From NCBI RefSeq assembly GCF_000427785.1, contig NZ_ATYR01000003.1, positions 1 through 36,985 of the forward strand: a stretch of DNA of 36,985 nucleotides, in the 5' to 3' direction. Made by a program: the position numbers and the translations under genes. The notes under the pieces are model-generated. The model did no database searches. It was not told the DNA's origin and saw nothing but the letters and a program-made list of their open reading frames with translations. Shown piece after piece: positions 7,496 through 16,095 of this stretch (its first letter is position 1; the number at the start of each line of letters is the position of its first letter). This stretch comes from Massilia alkalitolerans DSM 17462 (lineage in GTDB: Bacteria; Pseudomonadota; Gammaproteobacteria; Burkholderiales; Burkholderiaceae_D).

Positions 7496-7520
7496 ACCGC
7501 CCTTCCCTCCCCTGGGCGGT
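7496..7520 (+). promoter_or_regulatory. hairpin directly before the trpE ribosome site
   Basis: ACCGCCC (7496-7502) and GGGCGGT (7514-7520) form a perfect 7-bp GC-rich stem with an 11-base pyrimidine-rich loop. The stem ends one base before TGGAG, the trpE ribosome site. There is no U-tract, so it is not a terminator. It could protect the 5' end of processed mRNA or tune trpE translation; function is inferred. Confidence 0.5.
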
Positions 7521-7532
7521 CTGGAGAAAAGC

Positions 7533-9029
7533 ATGACCGAACTCGAATTCAAATCGCTGGCCAACCAGGGCTACAACCGCATTCCTTTGATCGCGGAAGC
7601 CTTCGCCGACCTCGAAACCCCGCTCACGCTCTACCTCAAGCTGGCCCAGTCCCAGCAGGCCGGCAAGAACACCTTCCTGCTGGAGTCGGTGGTCGGCGGC
7701 GAGCGCTTCGGCCGCTATTCCTTCATCGGCCTGCCTGCCTCGACCCTGATCCGCAACAGCGGAAAAATGACCGAAGTCGTCAGGCACGGCGAAGTGATCG
7801 AGACGCACGAAGGCAATCCGCTGGAATTCATCGAGGCTTACCAGTCGCGCTTCAAGGTGGCCCTGCGCCCCGGCATGCCGCGCTTCTGCGGCGGCCTGGC
7901 CGGCTACTTCGGCTATGACACCGTGCGCCACATCGAGCGCAAGCTGGAAAACAGCTGCCCGCGCGACGAACTGGGCCTGCCCGACATCCAGCTGCTGCTG
8001 ACCGAAGAACTGGCGGTGATCGACAACCTGTCGGGCAAGCTCTACCTGATCGTCTACGCCGACCCGGCCCAGCCGGAAGCCTATGCGAAAGCGCGCCAGC
8101 GCCTGAAGGACCTGCGCGTGATGCTGCGCCGGAGCGTCGATGCGCCGGTGACGTCCAGCTCCGTGCGTACCGAGGCGGTGCGCGACTTCAGCAAGGAAGA
8201 TTATCTGAAGGCGGTGGCCCGGGCCCACGAATACGTGATGGCCGGCGACCTGATGCAGGTGCAGATCGGCCAGCGCATCCGCAAGCCCTACGTGGATTCG
8301 CCGCTGTCGCTGTACCGCTCGCTGCGTTCGCTGAATCCGTCGCCCTACATGTACTACTACAACTTCGGCGACATGCAGATCGTGGGCGCTTCGCCGGAAA
8401 TCCTGGTGCGCAACGAGTCCCTGCCCGAGGGCGGCAAGAAGGTGACCTTGCGCCCGATCGCCGGCACCCGCCCGCGCGGCGCGACGCCGGAACGCGACCT
8501 CGAATTGGCCGACGAACTGCTGTCGGATCCGAAGGAGATCGCCGAGCACGTGATGCTGATCGACCTGGCGCGCAACGACATCGGCCGCATCGCCGACACC
8601 GGCAGCGTGAAGGTCACGGACCGCATGGTCATCGAGAAGTACTCGCACGTCCAACACATCGTCTCCAACGTCGAAGGCCGACTCAAGGACGGCATGTCGA
8701 ACCTCGACGTGCTGCGCGCCACCTTCCCGGCCGGCACCCTCACCGGTGCGCCCAAGGTGCGCGCAATGGAGGTGATCGACGAGCTGGAACCGGTCAAGCG
8801 CGGCATCTACGGGGGGGCGTGCGGATACCTTTCTTTTGGTGGCGAGATGGACGTGGCGATCGCGATCCGCACCGGCGTGATCAAGGACGGCAACCTCTAC
8901 GTGCAGGCCGCGGCCGGCATCGTGGCCGACTCCATTCCCGAGATGGAATGGCAGGAAACGGAAAACAAGGCGCGCGCCGTGCTGCGCGCGGCCGAACAGG
9001 TGCAAGACGGCCTGGATGGGGAGTTCTGA
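7533..9029 (+). CDS. trpE: anthranilate synthase component I
   Basis: TrpE converts chorismate to anthranilate using ammonia delivered by TrpG; this is the first committed step to tryptophan. The 498 residues include the N-terminal LLES motif ([18 protein letters not shown], near residue 50), which forms the tryptophan feedback site. The chorismate-binding C-terminal half carries [33 protein letters not shown] and IRTGVI. The ribosome site TGGAG precedes ATG 7533. The gene follows an attenuator and is separated from trpG by one base, so the two subunits are made together. The LLES site points to feedback inhibition by tryptophan in addition to attenuation. Confidence 0.97.
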   Translation: MTELEFKSLANQGYNRIPLIAEAFADLETPLTLYLKLAQSQQAGKNTFLLESVVGGERFGRYSFIGLPASTLIRNSGKMTEVVRHGEVIETHEGNPLEFIEAYQSRFKVALRPGMPRFCGGLAGYFGYDTVRHIERKLENSCPRDELGLPDIQLLLTEELAVIDNLSGKLYLIVYADPAQPEAYAKARQRLKDLRVMLRRSVDAPVTSSSVRTEAVRDFSKEDYLKAVARAHEYVMAGDLMQVQIGQRIRKPYVDSPLSLYRSLRSLNPSPYMYYYNFGDMQIVGASPEILVRNESLPEGGKKVTLRPIAGTRPRGATPERDLELADELLSDPKEIAEHVMLIDLARNDIGRIADTGSVKVTDRMVIEKYSHVQHIVSNVEGRLKDGMSNLDVLRATFPAGTLTGAPKVRAMEVIDELEPVKRGIYGGACGYLSFGGEMDVAIAIRTGVIKDGNLYVQAAAGIVADSIPEMEWQETENKARAVLRAAEQVQDGLDGEF

Positions 9030-9030
9030 C

Positions 9031-9594
<564 letters not shown>

Positions 9595-9616
9595 GATATA
9601 CCGTTATCCGATGAGT

Positions 9617-9720
9617 CGTCGTTCCCGCGAAGGCGGGAACCCAATTTTGCGTGACTAGCCACAAGCGCTAAAGCAATCGATACGCAAGCAACTTGGATTC
9701 CCGCCTGCGCGGGAATGACG
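9617..9720 (+). repeat. REPIN: two inverted REP palindromes
   Basis: Two 28-base units, 9617-9644 and 9693-9720, are inverted copies of each other matching at 25 of 28 positions. Each is itself a hairpin: TTCCCGC-GAA-GGCGGGAA on the left and ATTCCCGC-CTG-CGCGGGAAT on the right. Inner arms TTGCGT/ACGCAA extend the pairing, so the whole 104 bases can fold into one long structure. This organisation (two REP sequences head to head) is a REPIN, an element mobilised in trans by RAYT transposases. No RAYT gene is in the window. It splits the trp operon between trpG and trpD. Confidence 0.85.
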
Positions 9721-9755
9721 GTCTTGAGAATACCTCATAGAAAACTGGACCCGCC

Positions 9756-10793
9756 ATGCCGATCACCCCACAAGAAGCCCTGCTGCGCTGTATCGAACAC
9801 CGCGAAATCTTCCACGACGAGATGCTGTCACTGTTCCGCCAGATCATGTCGGGCGAGATGTCGCCGACCATGGTCGCGGCCCTGACCATGGGCCTGCGCG
9901 TGAAGAAGGAAACCATCGGCGAGATCACCGCTGCCGCCCAGGTCATGCGCGAGTTCTCGACCAAGGTGCCGATGGCCGACACCACCAACCTGCTCGACAT
10001 CGTCGGCACGGGCGGCGATGGCGCCCATACCTTCAATATCTCCAGCGCGGCAATGTTCGTCGCCGCCGCCGCCGGCGCGCGCGTGGCCAAGCACGGCGGA
10101 CGCAGCGTGTCCTCGTCCTCCGGCAGCGCCGACCTGATCGAATCGCTCGGCGCCCAGATCGACCTGAAGCCCGAGCAGATCGCCCAGTCGATCGCCCAGA
10201 CCGGCATTGGCTTCATGTTCGCGCCCAACCACCACGCCGCCATGAAGCACGTGGCGCCGGTGCGCCGCGAGCTGGGCGTGCGCAGCATCTTCAACATCCT
10301 GGGACCGCTGACCAACCCGGCCGGCGCACCCAACATCCTGATGGGCGTGTTCCACCCCGACCTGGTGGGCATCCAGGTGCGCGTGCTGCAGCGCCTCGGG
10401 GCCCAGCATGCGATGGTGGTGTGGGGCCGCGACAATATGGACGAAGTCTCGCTCGGCGCCGGCACCCTGGTGGGTGAACTGGTCGACGGCGAAATCCGCG
10501 AGTACGAGATCCATCCGGAAGACTTCGGCATGTCGATGATCTCGAGCCGCAACCTGAAAGTGGCGAATACGGCGGAATCGAAGCAACGCGTGATGGAAGC
10601 GCTGCGCGGCGAGCCGGGCCCCGCCACCGACATCGTGGCGCTCAATGCCGGCACCGCCCTGTACGCGGCCGGCGTCGTGTCCTCGATCGAGGAAGGCCTG
10701 GCGAAGGCGCGCGCGAAGATCGCGTCCGGCGCGGCCCTGGCCAAGCTCGAGCAGTTCGTCACCGTCACGCGCCAGCTCGGCGGTCACGCCTGA
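9756..10793 (+). CDS. trpD: anthranilate phosphoribosyltransferase
   Basis: TrpD joins anthranilate to phosphoribosyl pyrophosphate, the second step of tryptophan synthesis. The 345-residue protein contains the diagnostic PRPP loop [14 protein letters not shown] near residue 83. It also has [35 protein letters not shown] (substrate-binding region) and LGPLTNP. Length is typical. It lies 161 bases after trpG, with the REPIN in the gap and no obvious promoter of its own. It probably depends on readthrough from trpEG, or on structure-dependent mRNA processing at the REPIN. Confidence 0.97.
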   Translation: MPITPQEALLRCIEHREIFHDEMLSLFRQIMSGEMSPTMVAALTMGLRVKKETIGEITAAAQVMREFSTKVPMADTTNLLDIVGTGGDGAHTFNISSAAMFVAAAAGARVAKHGGRSVSSSSGSADLIESLGAQIDLKPEQIAQSIAQTGIGFMFAPNHHAAMKHVAPVRRELGVRSIFNILGPLTNPAGAPNILMGVFHPDLVGIQVRVLQRLGAQHAMVVWGRDNMDEVSLGAGTLVGELVDGEIREYEIHPEDFGMSMISSRNLKVANTAESKQRVMEALRGEPGPATDIVALNAGTALYAAGVVSSIEEGLAKARAKIASGAALAKLEQFVTVTRQLGGHA

Positions 10794-10825
10794 GCGAAGC
10801 AGTCAGCCAATGCATTGAGAGTCTT

Positions 10826-11626
10826 ATGTCCGACATCCTGAACAAGATCCTGGCCGTCAAGGCCGACGAAGTGGCCGCGGCGAAAAAAGCGCGCGACCTG
10901 GCCAGCCTGCGCCGCGAGGTGGAGAGCGACCTGGAAGCACGCCGCGCCATCCGCGGTTTCGAGAACAGCCTGCGCAACAAGATCGCTGCCGGCCAGGCCG
11001 GCATCATCGCGGAAGTGAAGAAGGCCTCGCCCTCGAAAGGCGTGCTGCGCCCGGACTTCCAGCCGGCGGCGATCGCGCAAAGCTACGCCGAACACGGCGC
11101 GGCCTGCCTGTCGGTGCTGACCGACGTGCAGTTCTTCCAGGGCTCGGTGGACTACCTGCGCCAGGCGCGCGCCGCCTGCGCGCTGCCGGTGATCCGCAAG
11201 GACTTCATCGTCGACCATTACCAGGTGTACGAGGCGCGCGCGATGGGCGCGGATGCGATCCTGCTGATCGTGTCGGCACTGGACCACGGCCTGATGGCGG
11301 AACTGGAAGCCTGCGCGCTTGACCTCGGCATGGACGTGCTGGTCGAGGTGCACGACGGCGAGGAACTGACTGCGGCGCTCAAGCTGAAGACCCCGCTGCT
11401 GGGCATCAACAACCGCAACCTGCGTACTTTCGAGGTGTCGCTCGATACCACGCTGGGCCTGCTGCCGCGGATTCCGGCGGAGCGCCTGGTGGTGACCGAG
11501 TCGGGCATCATGGGACCGGCGGACGTGCAGCGGATGCGCGCGGCGAACGTGCATGCCTTCCTGGTCGGCGAGGCCTTCATGCGGGCGCCGGAGCCGGGCG
11601 TGGAGCTGCAGAGGCTGTTTGGCTGA
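10826..11626 (+). CDS. trpC: indole-3-glycerol phosphate synthase
   Basis: TrpC closes the indole ring, converting carboxyphenylamino-deoxyribulose phosphate to indole-3-glycerol phosphate. The 266-residue TIM barrel shows [16 protein letters not shown] (catalytic lysine region), [32 protein letters not shown] and VTESGI. It is a stand-alone TrpC without a fused TrpF domain, as in most betaproteobacteria. It begins 32 bases after trpD and is the last trp gene here. trpF, trpB and trpA are not in this window and must be encoded elsewhere. Confidence 0.97.
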   Translation: MSDILNKILAVKADEVAAAKKARDLASLRREVESDLEARRAIRGFENSLRNKIAAGQAGIIAEVKKASPSKGVLRPDFQPAAIAQSYAEHGAACLSVLTDVQFFQGSVDYLRQARAACALPVIRKDFIVDHYQVYEARAMGADAILLIVSALDHGLMAELEACALDLGMDVLVEVHDGEELTAALKLKTPLLGINNRNLRTFEVSLDTTLGLLPRIPAERLVVTESGIMGPADVQRMRAANVHAFLVGEAFMRAPEPGVELQRLFG

Positions 11627-11646
11627 GGCATCTCAGCGGAACTAAG

Positions 11647-11709
11647 GATGAATGGACAGCGTCGAAGCTAAGCGCCCCCGAGGCGTTAACCCGCGACGCT
11701 TCATTCATC
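11647..11709 (+). repeat. 63-base interrupted palindrome before a lipoprotein gene
   Basis: Nested inverted arms are GATGAATG (11647-11654) with CATTCATC (11702-11709), then AGCGTCG with CGACGCT, then CGCC with GGCG around a CCCGA loop. The transcript could fold into one long stem with internal loops. There is no T-run, so it is a poor intrinsic terminator for trpC. It ends 4 bases before the next start codon, where a ribosome site would normally be. It may be a REP-like repeat or a translation-control structure. Confidence 0.7.
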
Positions 11710-11713
11710 CGCC

Positions 11714-12202
11714 ATGAACATTTCTCTTCGCAGTAGTGCGCTATTCGCCGTCGTCCTGGCAATCCTGTCTGCTTGCGCCAGTTCCCCGCCTCCCGTTCCC
11801 GTCGAAGAGCGCAGCAGCATCGCCATCGAGCGCGAACCGACCGCCGCGCCAACTCCACCGCCATCCCTCACGCTCGACGCCTACAAGGCGCACGTGGCGC
11901 GCCACATCGTCCAGCACAATGCCGACCGTATCTTCAGTGGACGCCTGCCGCCGATGCTGCCGGCGATCGTGGTCGTCAACATCACGGTGGACCGGGACGG
12001 CCAGATGACAGACGTGCAGGTACAGCGCGCGCGCGACCCGGATGCGGCCAGGGTGGCGCTGGCCTCGATGCTGCGCAGCGGCCCGCTGCCGCGGCCCCAT
12101 GGCCTGCTTGCCGCGCACAGCCGCGCGATGACCTTCTCGGAAACTTTTTTGTTTGACCGCGACTACCGCTTCCAGCTACGCACGCTGGCGGGACCGCAGT
12201 AG
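11714..12202 (+). CDS. lipoprotein with TonB C-terminal-like domain
   Basis: This 162-residue protein starts with a signal ending in LSAC, a good lipobox, followed by a Pro/Ala-rich linker to about residue 50. The C-terminal part (about 65-150) has the pattern of a TonB C-terminal or TonB-like domain: a beta strand VVVNITVDRDGQMTDVQV, a helix with ARVALASML and a PLPRPHG loop. True TonB proteins have an uncleaved membrane anchor, so a lipid-anchored version would not energise receptors in the classical way. Function is unknown; it may bind cell-wall or envelope partners. No ribosome site is seen before ATG; a large palindrome occupies that position. It is convergent with the M20 gene, 3 bases apart. 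Confidence 0.68.
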   Translation: MNISLRSSALFAVVLAILSACASSPPPVPVEERSSIAIEREPTAAPTPPPSLTLDAYKAHVARHIVQHNADRIFSGRLPPMLPAIVVVNITVDRDGQMTDVQVQRARDPDAARVALASMLRSGPLPRPHGLLAAHSRAMTFSETFLFDRDYRFQLRTLAGPQ

Positions 12203-12205
12203 CCC

Positions 12206-13513
12206 TCAGCGTCCGAGGACGTTCAGGACGGCCAGGCTCATCGCCTGCGCCGCCGTTTTGATCGACGGTTCCGGCACTGGCGCGTAGAACGGCGAGTGGT
12301 TGAAGGCGATCGGTTTGCCGCCCGGGCGTTCAGCGTCGGCCACCGCTTTCGGGTCGTAGACGCCGGTGAAGAAGAACATCGAGGGCACGCCCTCGTTGAC
12401 GAACAGCGAGAAGTCTTCGCTGGCCGTCATGGCCGGCATGCGCTGGGCGTTGGCGGCCCCGAAAGCGTCCTTGAACACGGCTTCGGTCTTGGCCACCAGC
12501 GCTTCGCTGTTGACGATGGCGGCGCCGCCACTGATCAGCTGGACGTCCGGCGCCGGTGCGCCGGCCATGGCGGCGGACGCGTTGGCGACCCGGCGCACGC
12601 CCTCCAGCAGCTTGGCGCGCACGGCCGGGCTGTACGAGCGGATGGTGCCGCGCACCTGCACATTGTCCGGGATGATGTTGCCCACCGTGCCGCCCTGGAT
12701 GGCGCCGATGGTCACCACGCCGAATTCCTTCGGATCCTTCTCGCGGCTGACCACGGTCTGGACGTCCACGACGAAACGGGCGGCAATGAGGATCGGGTCG
12801 ACCGACTTGTCCGGCGCCGAGCCGTGGCCGCCGCGGCCCTTGAACACGATCTCGATCGCGTCCGAGTTGGACGATACCGGCCCCGAGTTGAAGCCGACGG
12901 TGCCGTGCGCCAACGGCCAGGAATGCAGGGCGAAAGCGTAGTCGGGCTTGGGGAAACGCTTGAACAGGCCATCGTCCAGCATGGCCCTGGCGCCGGAGAC
13001 GATTTCCTCGGCCGGCTGGGCGATGAAGACCAGCGTGCCTTTCCACTTGGCCTTCATCTCGGAAAGCGTACGCGCGGTGCCGAGCCAACCGGCCATGTGG
13101 ACGTCGTGGCCGCAGCTGTGGGTGACGAAGCTCTCGGCGCCGTTGCTCACGGCCTTGGCCCGGCTGGCGTAGGGCAAGCCGGTCTTTTCTTCCATCGGCA
13201 GGCCGTCCATCTCGGTACGCACCAGCACCGTCGGGCCGGCGCCGTTCTTCAGGACCGCGACGACGCCGGTCTTGCCGACCTTTTCCGTTACCTCGAAGCC
13301 GAGCTTGCGCATCTCGCCGGCGAGCTTGCCGGCGGTGCGCACTTCCTGGAAGGCGATTTCGGGGTTGGCGTGCAGGTCCTTGTAGACCGTGTCGAGCCAG
13401 GGGTACATGGCGTTGACGCGGGTGGTGATGTCGGTTTTCAGTGGGGCGGGGAGCTGGGCGGAGGCGGAGGCGGTGCAGAGCGCGAGGACTGCGGCGGTCA
13501 GGGCGTTTTTCAA
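12206..13513 (-). CDS. exported M20 family amidohydrolase/peptidase
   Basis: This 435-residue enzyme is an M20D-type metal-dependent amidohydrolase (hippurate hydrolase/aminoacylase-like) that removes acyl groups from N-acyl amino acids or peptides. Metal-binding motifs are THSCGHDVHMAGWLG (near residue 130), QPAEEIVSGARAMLDDG and HSWPLAHGTVGFNSG; the dimerisation domain has GRGGHGSAPDKSVDPI. A clean signal peptide with ASASA cleavage region predicts a periplasmic location. Most M20D enzymes are cytoplasmic, so export is a point of interest. It follows the M61 peptidase on the same strand after an 81-base gap that holds a perfect hairpin. Confidence 0.9.
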   Translation of the reverse strand: MKNALTAAVLALCTASASAQLPAPLKTDITTRVNAMYPWLDTVYKDLHANPEIAFQEVRTAGKLAGEMRKLGFEVTEKVGKTGVVAVLKNGAGPTVLVRTEMDGLPMEEKTGLPYASRAKAVSNGAESFVTHSCGHDVHMAGWLGTARTLSEMKAKWKGTLVFIAQPAEEIVSGARAMLDDGLFKRFPKPDYAFALHSWPLAHGTVGFNSGPVSSNSDAIEIVFKGRGGHGSAPDKSVDPILIAARFVVDVQTVVSREKDPKEFGVVTIGAIQGGTVGNIIPDNVQVRGTIRSYSPAVRAKLLEGVRRVANASAAMAGAPAPDVQLISGGAAIVNSEALVAKTEAVFKDAFGAANAQRMPAMTASEDFSLFVNEGVPSMFFFTGVYDPKAVADAERPGGKPIAFNHSPFYAPVPEPSIKTAAQAMSLAVLNVLGR

Positions 13514-13535
13514 ATGAGCCTCAATGCATGTTCGA

Positions 13536-13576
13536 GTTGAACGCGTGGGGTAATTCGGGCCAATGGCCCGAATTAC
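13536..13576 (-). repeat. perfect 12-bp hairpin with CGCGTTCAAC flank (REP-like)
   Basis: GTAATTCGGGCC (13550-13561), loop AAT and GGCCCGAATTAC (13565-13576) form a perfect 12-bp stem. On the minus strand it is followed by CGCGTTCAAC (13536-13545), a 10-mer also present twice in the repeat at 18820-18922. No T-run follows, so it is not a classical terminator. It lies between the M61 and M20 genes and may be one unit of a dispersed repeat family, or an mRNA-stabilising structure. Confidence 0.7.
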
Positions 13577-13594
13577 GAGACGCCCACGTCGGGA

Positions 13595-15445
13595 TTAAAC
13601 AGCGCTTGGGCGCTTGAGGGCCGTCGACTTCTTGCCAGCGACGGCCTGCGACAGGGTGATGGTCGGCACTTTATCGCCCTGCAGCGTCACGTCGAAGGCC
13701 ATCAGCTCGTCGCGGCGGAAGGCGTGCACGGTCACCTTGTCGCCGACGCGGTAGCGGCCGAGCAGCGTGTCCACGTTGGGCGGGTTGCCGCTGGCGCGCA
13801 GGCCGTCGATGGCGATGATGACGTCGTGCGCCGACAGGCCGGCGCGGTGCGCGGCGCCGCCTTCGTGCACCTGGGTCAGCTTGGCGCCCAGCGGGTCGCG
13901 GCCGATCCCGGCATCCAGCGAGGGCTTGCCGCCCTTGCGTTCGTCCACCAGCTTGACGCCGAAAGGCGCGTACAGCTTGGCCAGCGGCAGGTCGTCGGTG
14001 CCGCGCACCCAGCGTTCGAACTGGGTGCGCAGGCGCGTGCCGGCCACCTCGTCGAAGATCGCCTCGACCTCGGCGTCTGTCACGCCGCGGCCTGCGCCGC
14101 TGTAGAAGTCACGTCCGAAGCGTTCCCACAGGGTCAGCATCACGTCGTCCAGCGACTTCGCGCCGTTAGTCCTGGCGCGGATCGTCAGGTCGAAGGCCAG
14201 GCCGATCAGGGAACCCTTGGTGTAGTAGCTGATGATCGCATTCGGCGAGTTCTCGTCCTGGCGGTAGTACTTGCTCCAGGCGTCGAAGCTCGAATCGGCC
14301 ACGCTCTGCTTGAGCCGTCCGCTGCCGCGCAGGACGCCGCCGACGGTCTTGGACAGCAGCTTGAGATAGGTCGCTTCGCCGATGATCCCGGCGCGCACCA
14401 GCATCAGGTCGTCGTAGTAGCTGGTGAAGCCTTCGAACAGCCACAGCAGTGGGGTGTAGTTCTCCACCTGCAGGTCGTAGGGCGCGAACACCGCCGGCTT
14501 GATGCGCTTGACGTTCCAGGTGTGGAAGTATTCGTGGCTGCACAGGCCCAAGAAGCGCAGGTAGCCTTCACCCGGCTCGGCGCTCTTCGGGCTGGCCAGG
14601 CTCGGCAGGTCTGCGCGGGCGCAGATCAGAGCGGTGGAAGCGCGGTGCTCCAGGCCGCCGTAGCCGTCGCCGACGGCCATCGTCATGAAGACGTAGCGCT
14701 CCATCGGCGCGCGTGTCGTGTGCGGCTCGAAGAAGGCGATCTGGGTTTCGCAGATGGCCTTCAGGTCGGCCTGCAGGCGCGCCATGTCGAGGTTGGGCAC
14801 GCGGCCGGTAATGACGATGTCGTGCGGGATGCCGTGCGCCTTGAAGGTGGCCAGCTCGAACTCGCCCATCTCGACCGGATGGTCGATCAGTTCGTCGTAG
14901 TCGCTTGCTGTGTAGGTGCCGAAACCGTAGCGCTTGGCGCCCAGTTCCTTCATCGCGGTGGCAACACGCCAGCCCTTGGCGGCCGGGTCGCCTGGGCGCT
15001 GGATATCGACCTGGTGGGCCAAGGCTTCCTGGCCGATCACGCGCAGGAACACGCTGGTGCCGTTGAAGAAGCCATGGGTCTGGTCGAGGTGGGCGGCGCG
15101 GACCGACAGATCCCAGGCGTACACCTCGTAGTGCAGGGTCAAGGGACCGCTGGTGCGCGCCGCGCGCCAGGAGTGCTTGTCCAGTTTGCTCAAGACGACG
15201 TCCTGGCCGCCGCTCTCGGCGCGGATGCGCACGATGTTGCGGGCGAATTCGCGGATCATGTAGCTGCCCGGGATCCAGGCCGGCAGCGTGAATACCTGTC
15301 CCTCAGGGTCGGGGCTTGCAACCGTAACCGTGACGTTGAACAGGTGGCCGGCCAGGTCCTTGGGAACGATGGTGTAGAGGATGGCGGGCTGCTCGGGCTT
15401 CTTTTTTTGGGAAGGTTTTTTCATATCGATAGGTGATGCGGCCAA
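13595..15445 (-). CDS. M61 family metallopeptidase with PDZ domain
   Basis: This protein of about 616 residues belongs to the M61 (glycyl aminopeptidase-like) family. It has an N-terminal beta-sandwich, then the zinc site SHEYFHTWNVKRIKP near residue 303 with the third ligand in WLFEGFTSYYDD, and a C-terminal PDZ domain (about 500-595) around GAAHRAGLSAHDVIIAIDGL. No signal peptide is visible; the N-terminus is lysine-rich, so it is probably cytoplasmic. Start choice: TTG 15445 has GGGAG five bases upstream, while ATG 15424 lacks a ribosome site. I kept TTG, but either gives the full domain set. Substrates of bacterial M61 enzymes are poorly known. Confidence 0.9.
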   Translation of the reverse strand: MAASPIDMKKPSQKKKPEQPAILYTIVPKDLAGHLFNVTVTVASPDPEGQVFTLPAWIPGSYMIREFARNIVRIRAESGGQDVVLSKLDKHSWRAARTSGPLTLHYEVYAWDLSVRAAHLDQTHGFFNGTSVFLRVIGQEALAHQVDIQRPGDPAAKGWRVATAMKELGAKRYGFGTYTASDYDELIDHPVEMGEFELATFKAHGIPHDIVITGRVPNLDMARLQADLKAICETQIAFFEPHTTRAPMERYVFMTMAVGDGYGGLEHRASTALICARADLPSLASPKSAEPGEGYLRFLGLCSHEYFHTWNVKRIKPAVFAPYDLQVENYTPLLWLFEGFTSYYDDLMLVRAGIIGEATYLKLLSKTVGGVLRGSGRLKQSVADSSFDAWSKYYRQDENSPNAIISYYTKGSLIGLAFDLTIRARTNGAKSLDDVMLTLWERFGRDFYSGAGRGVTDAEVEAIFDEVAGTRLRTQFERWVRGTDDLPLAKLYAPFGVKLVDERKGGKPSLDAGIGRDPLGAKLTQVHEGGAAHRAGLSAHDVIIAIDGLRASGNPPNVDTLLGRYRVGDKVTVHAFRRDELMAFDVTLQGDKVPTITLSQAVAGKKSTALKRPSAV

Positions 15446-15503
15446 ATATGCTCCCTAGTGTAATCGGATTCGATCACGACTGGAAAACAATGACAGGCAT
15501 ACA

Positions 15504-16091
15504 TCACGCCGGCAGGTCGGCGGGCGTGTCGATGTCCTGCAGGATGCCGGGATCGGCCACGGGGATGTCTTGTACCGGATGCGCCTGCAGCAGCCGGCGC
15601 GCGCCCTGGTCGCCCTCCATCGCCAGCAGCGCGTCGCGGTGAACGGAACCGAAGGCGACCGGGTTGCCGCGCCTTCCGCCGACTACCGGCGCCGCAATCC
15701 CGGCGCCCGCCTGTACCGCCTCAACCAGCGCTTCCAGCGTGGATGCCGCCACAAAAGGCATATCCCCCAGCGCCACCAGCCAGCCTTCAGCCGGCAGCGA
15801 GTGACGGATCGCATGGGCCAGGGAGGCGCCCATGCCGGTATCGGCGTCCGGGCACACGGTGACCTCGCAGCCGAGTGCGCGCAGGATGTCGCCCACGCCG
15901 CCGTCCTCCGGCGGCACGACCGCGACGACGCGCGGCACACAGGCGAGCAGGCGGCGTGCGCTGGCGACGACCACCGGCTCGCCGCCGGGCAGCCGCTGGA
16001 GCAGCTTGTTACGCCCGCCCTCGGGGTCGAAGCGGCGCCCCCGGCCGGCAGCGAGCAGGATGCCGGTCAAGGACATGCGCGTCTGCGACAT
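15504..16091 (-). CDS. MocA-type molybdenum cofactor nucleotidyltransferase
   Basis: This 195-residue NTP-transferase starts GILLAAGRGRRFDPEGG, the nucleotide-binding signature of the MobA/MocA family. It also has LVALGDMPFV with the metal-binding aspartate and VVGGRRGNPVAFG. MocA enzymes add CMP to molybdopterin to make the cytosine dinucleotide cofactor used by xanthine oxidase-family enzymes. The gene lies 4 bases after the large molybdenum hydroxylase subunit and is last in the iorA-iorB-mocA operon, so it very probably matures the cofactor for that enzyme. GTP versus CTP specificity cannot be read by eye; context favours CTP. Confidence 0.87.
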   Translation of the reverse strand: MSQTRMSLTGILLAAGRGRRFDPEGGRNKLLQRLPGGEPVVVASARRLLACVPRVVAVVPPEDGGVGDILRALGCEVTVCPDADTGMGASLAHAIRHSLPAEGWLVALGDMPFVAASTLEALVEAVQAGAGIAAPVVGGRRGNPVAFGSVHRDALLAMEGDQGARRLLQAHPVQDIPVADPGILQDIDTPADLPA

Positions 16092-16095
16092 TGCG

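Noticed and set aside
9617..9720. REPIN considered as a CRISPR fragment
   Set aside because: Only two units in inverted, not direct, orientation; no regular spacers and no cas genes.
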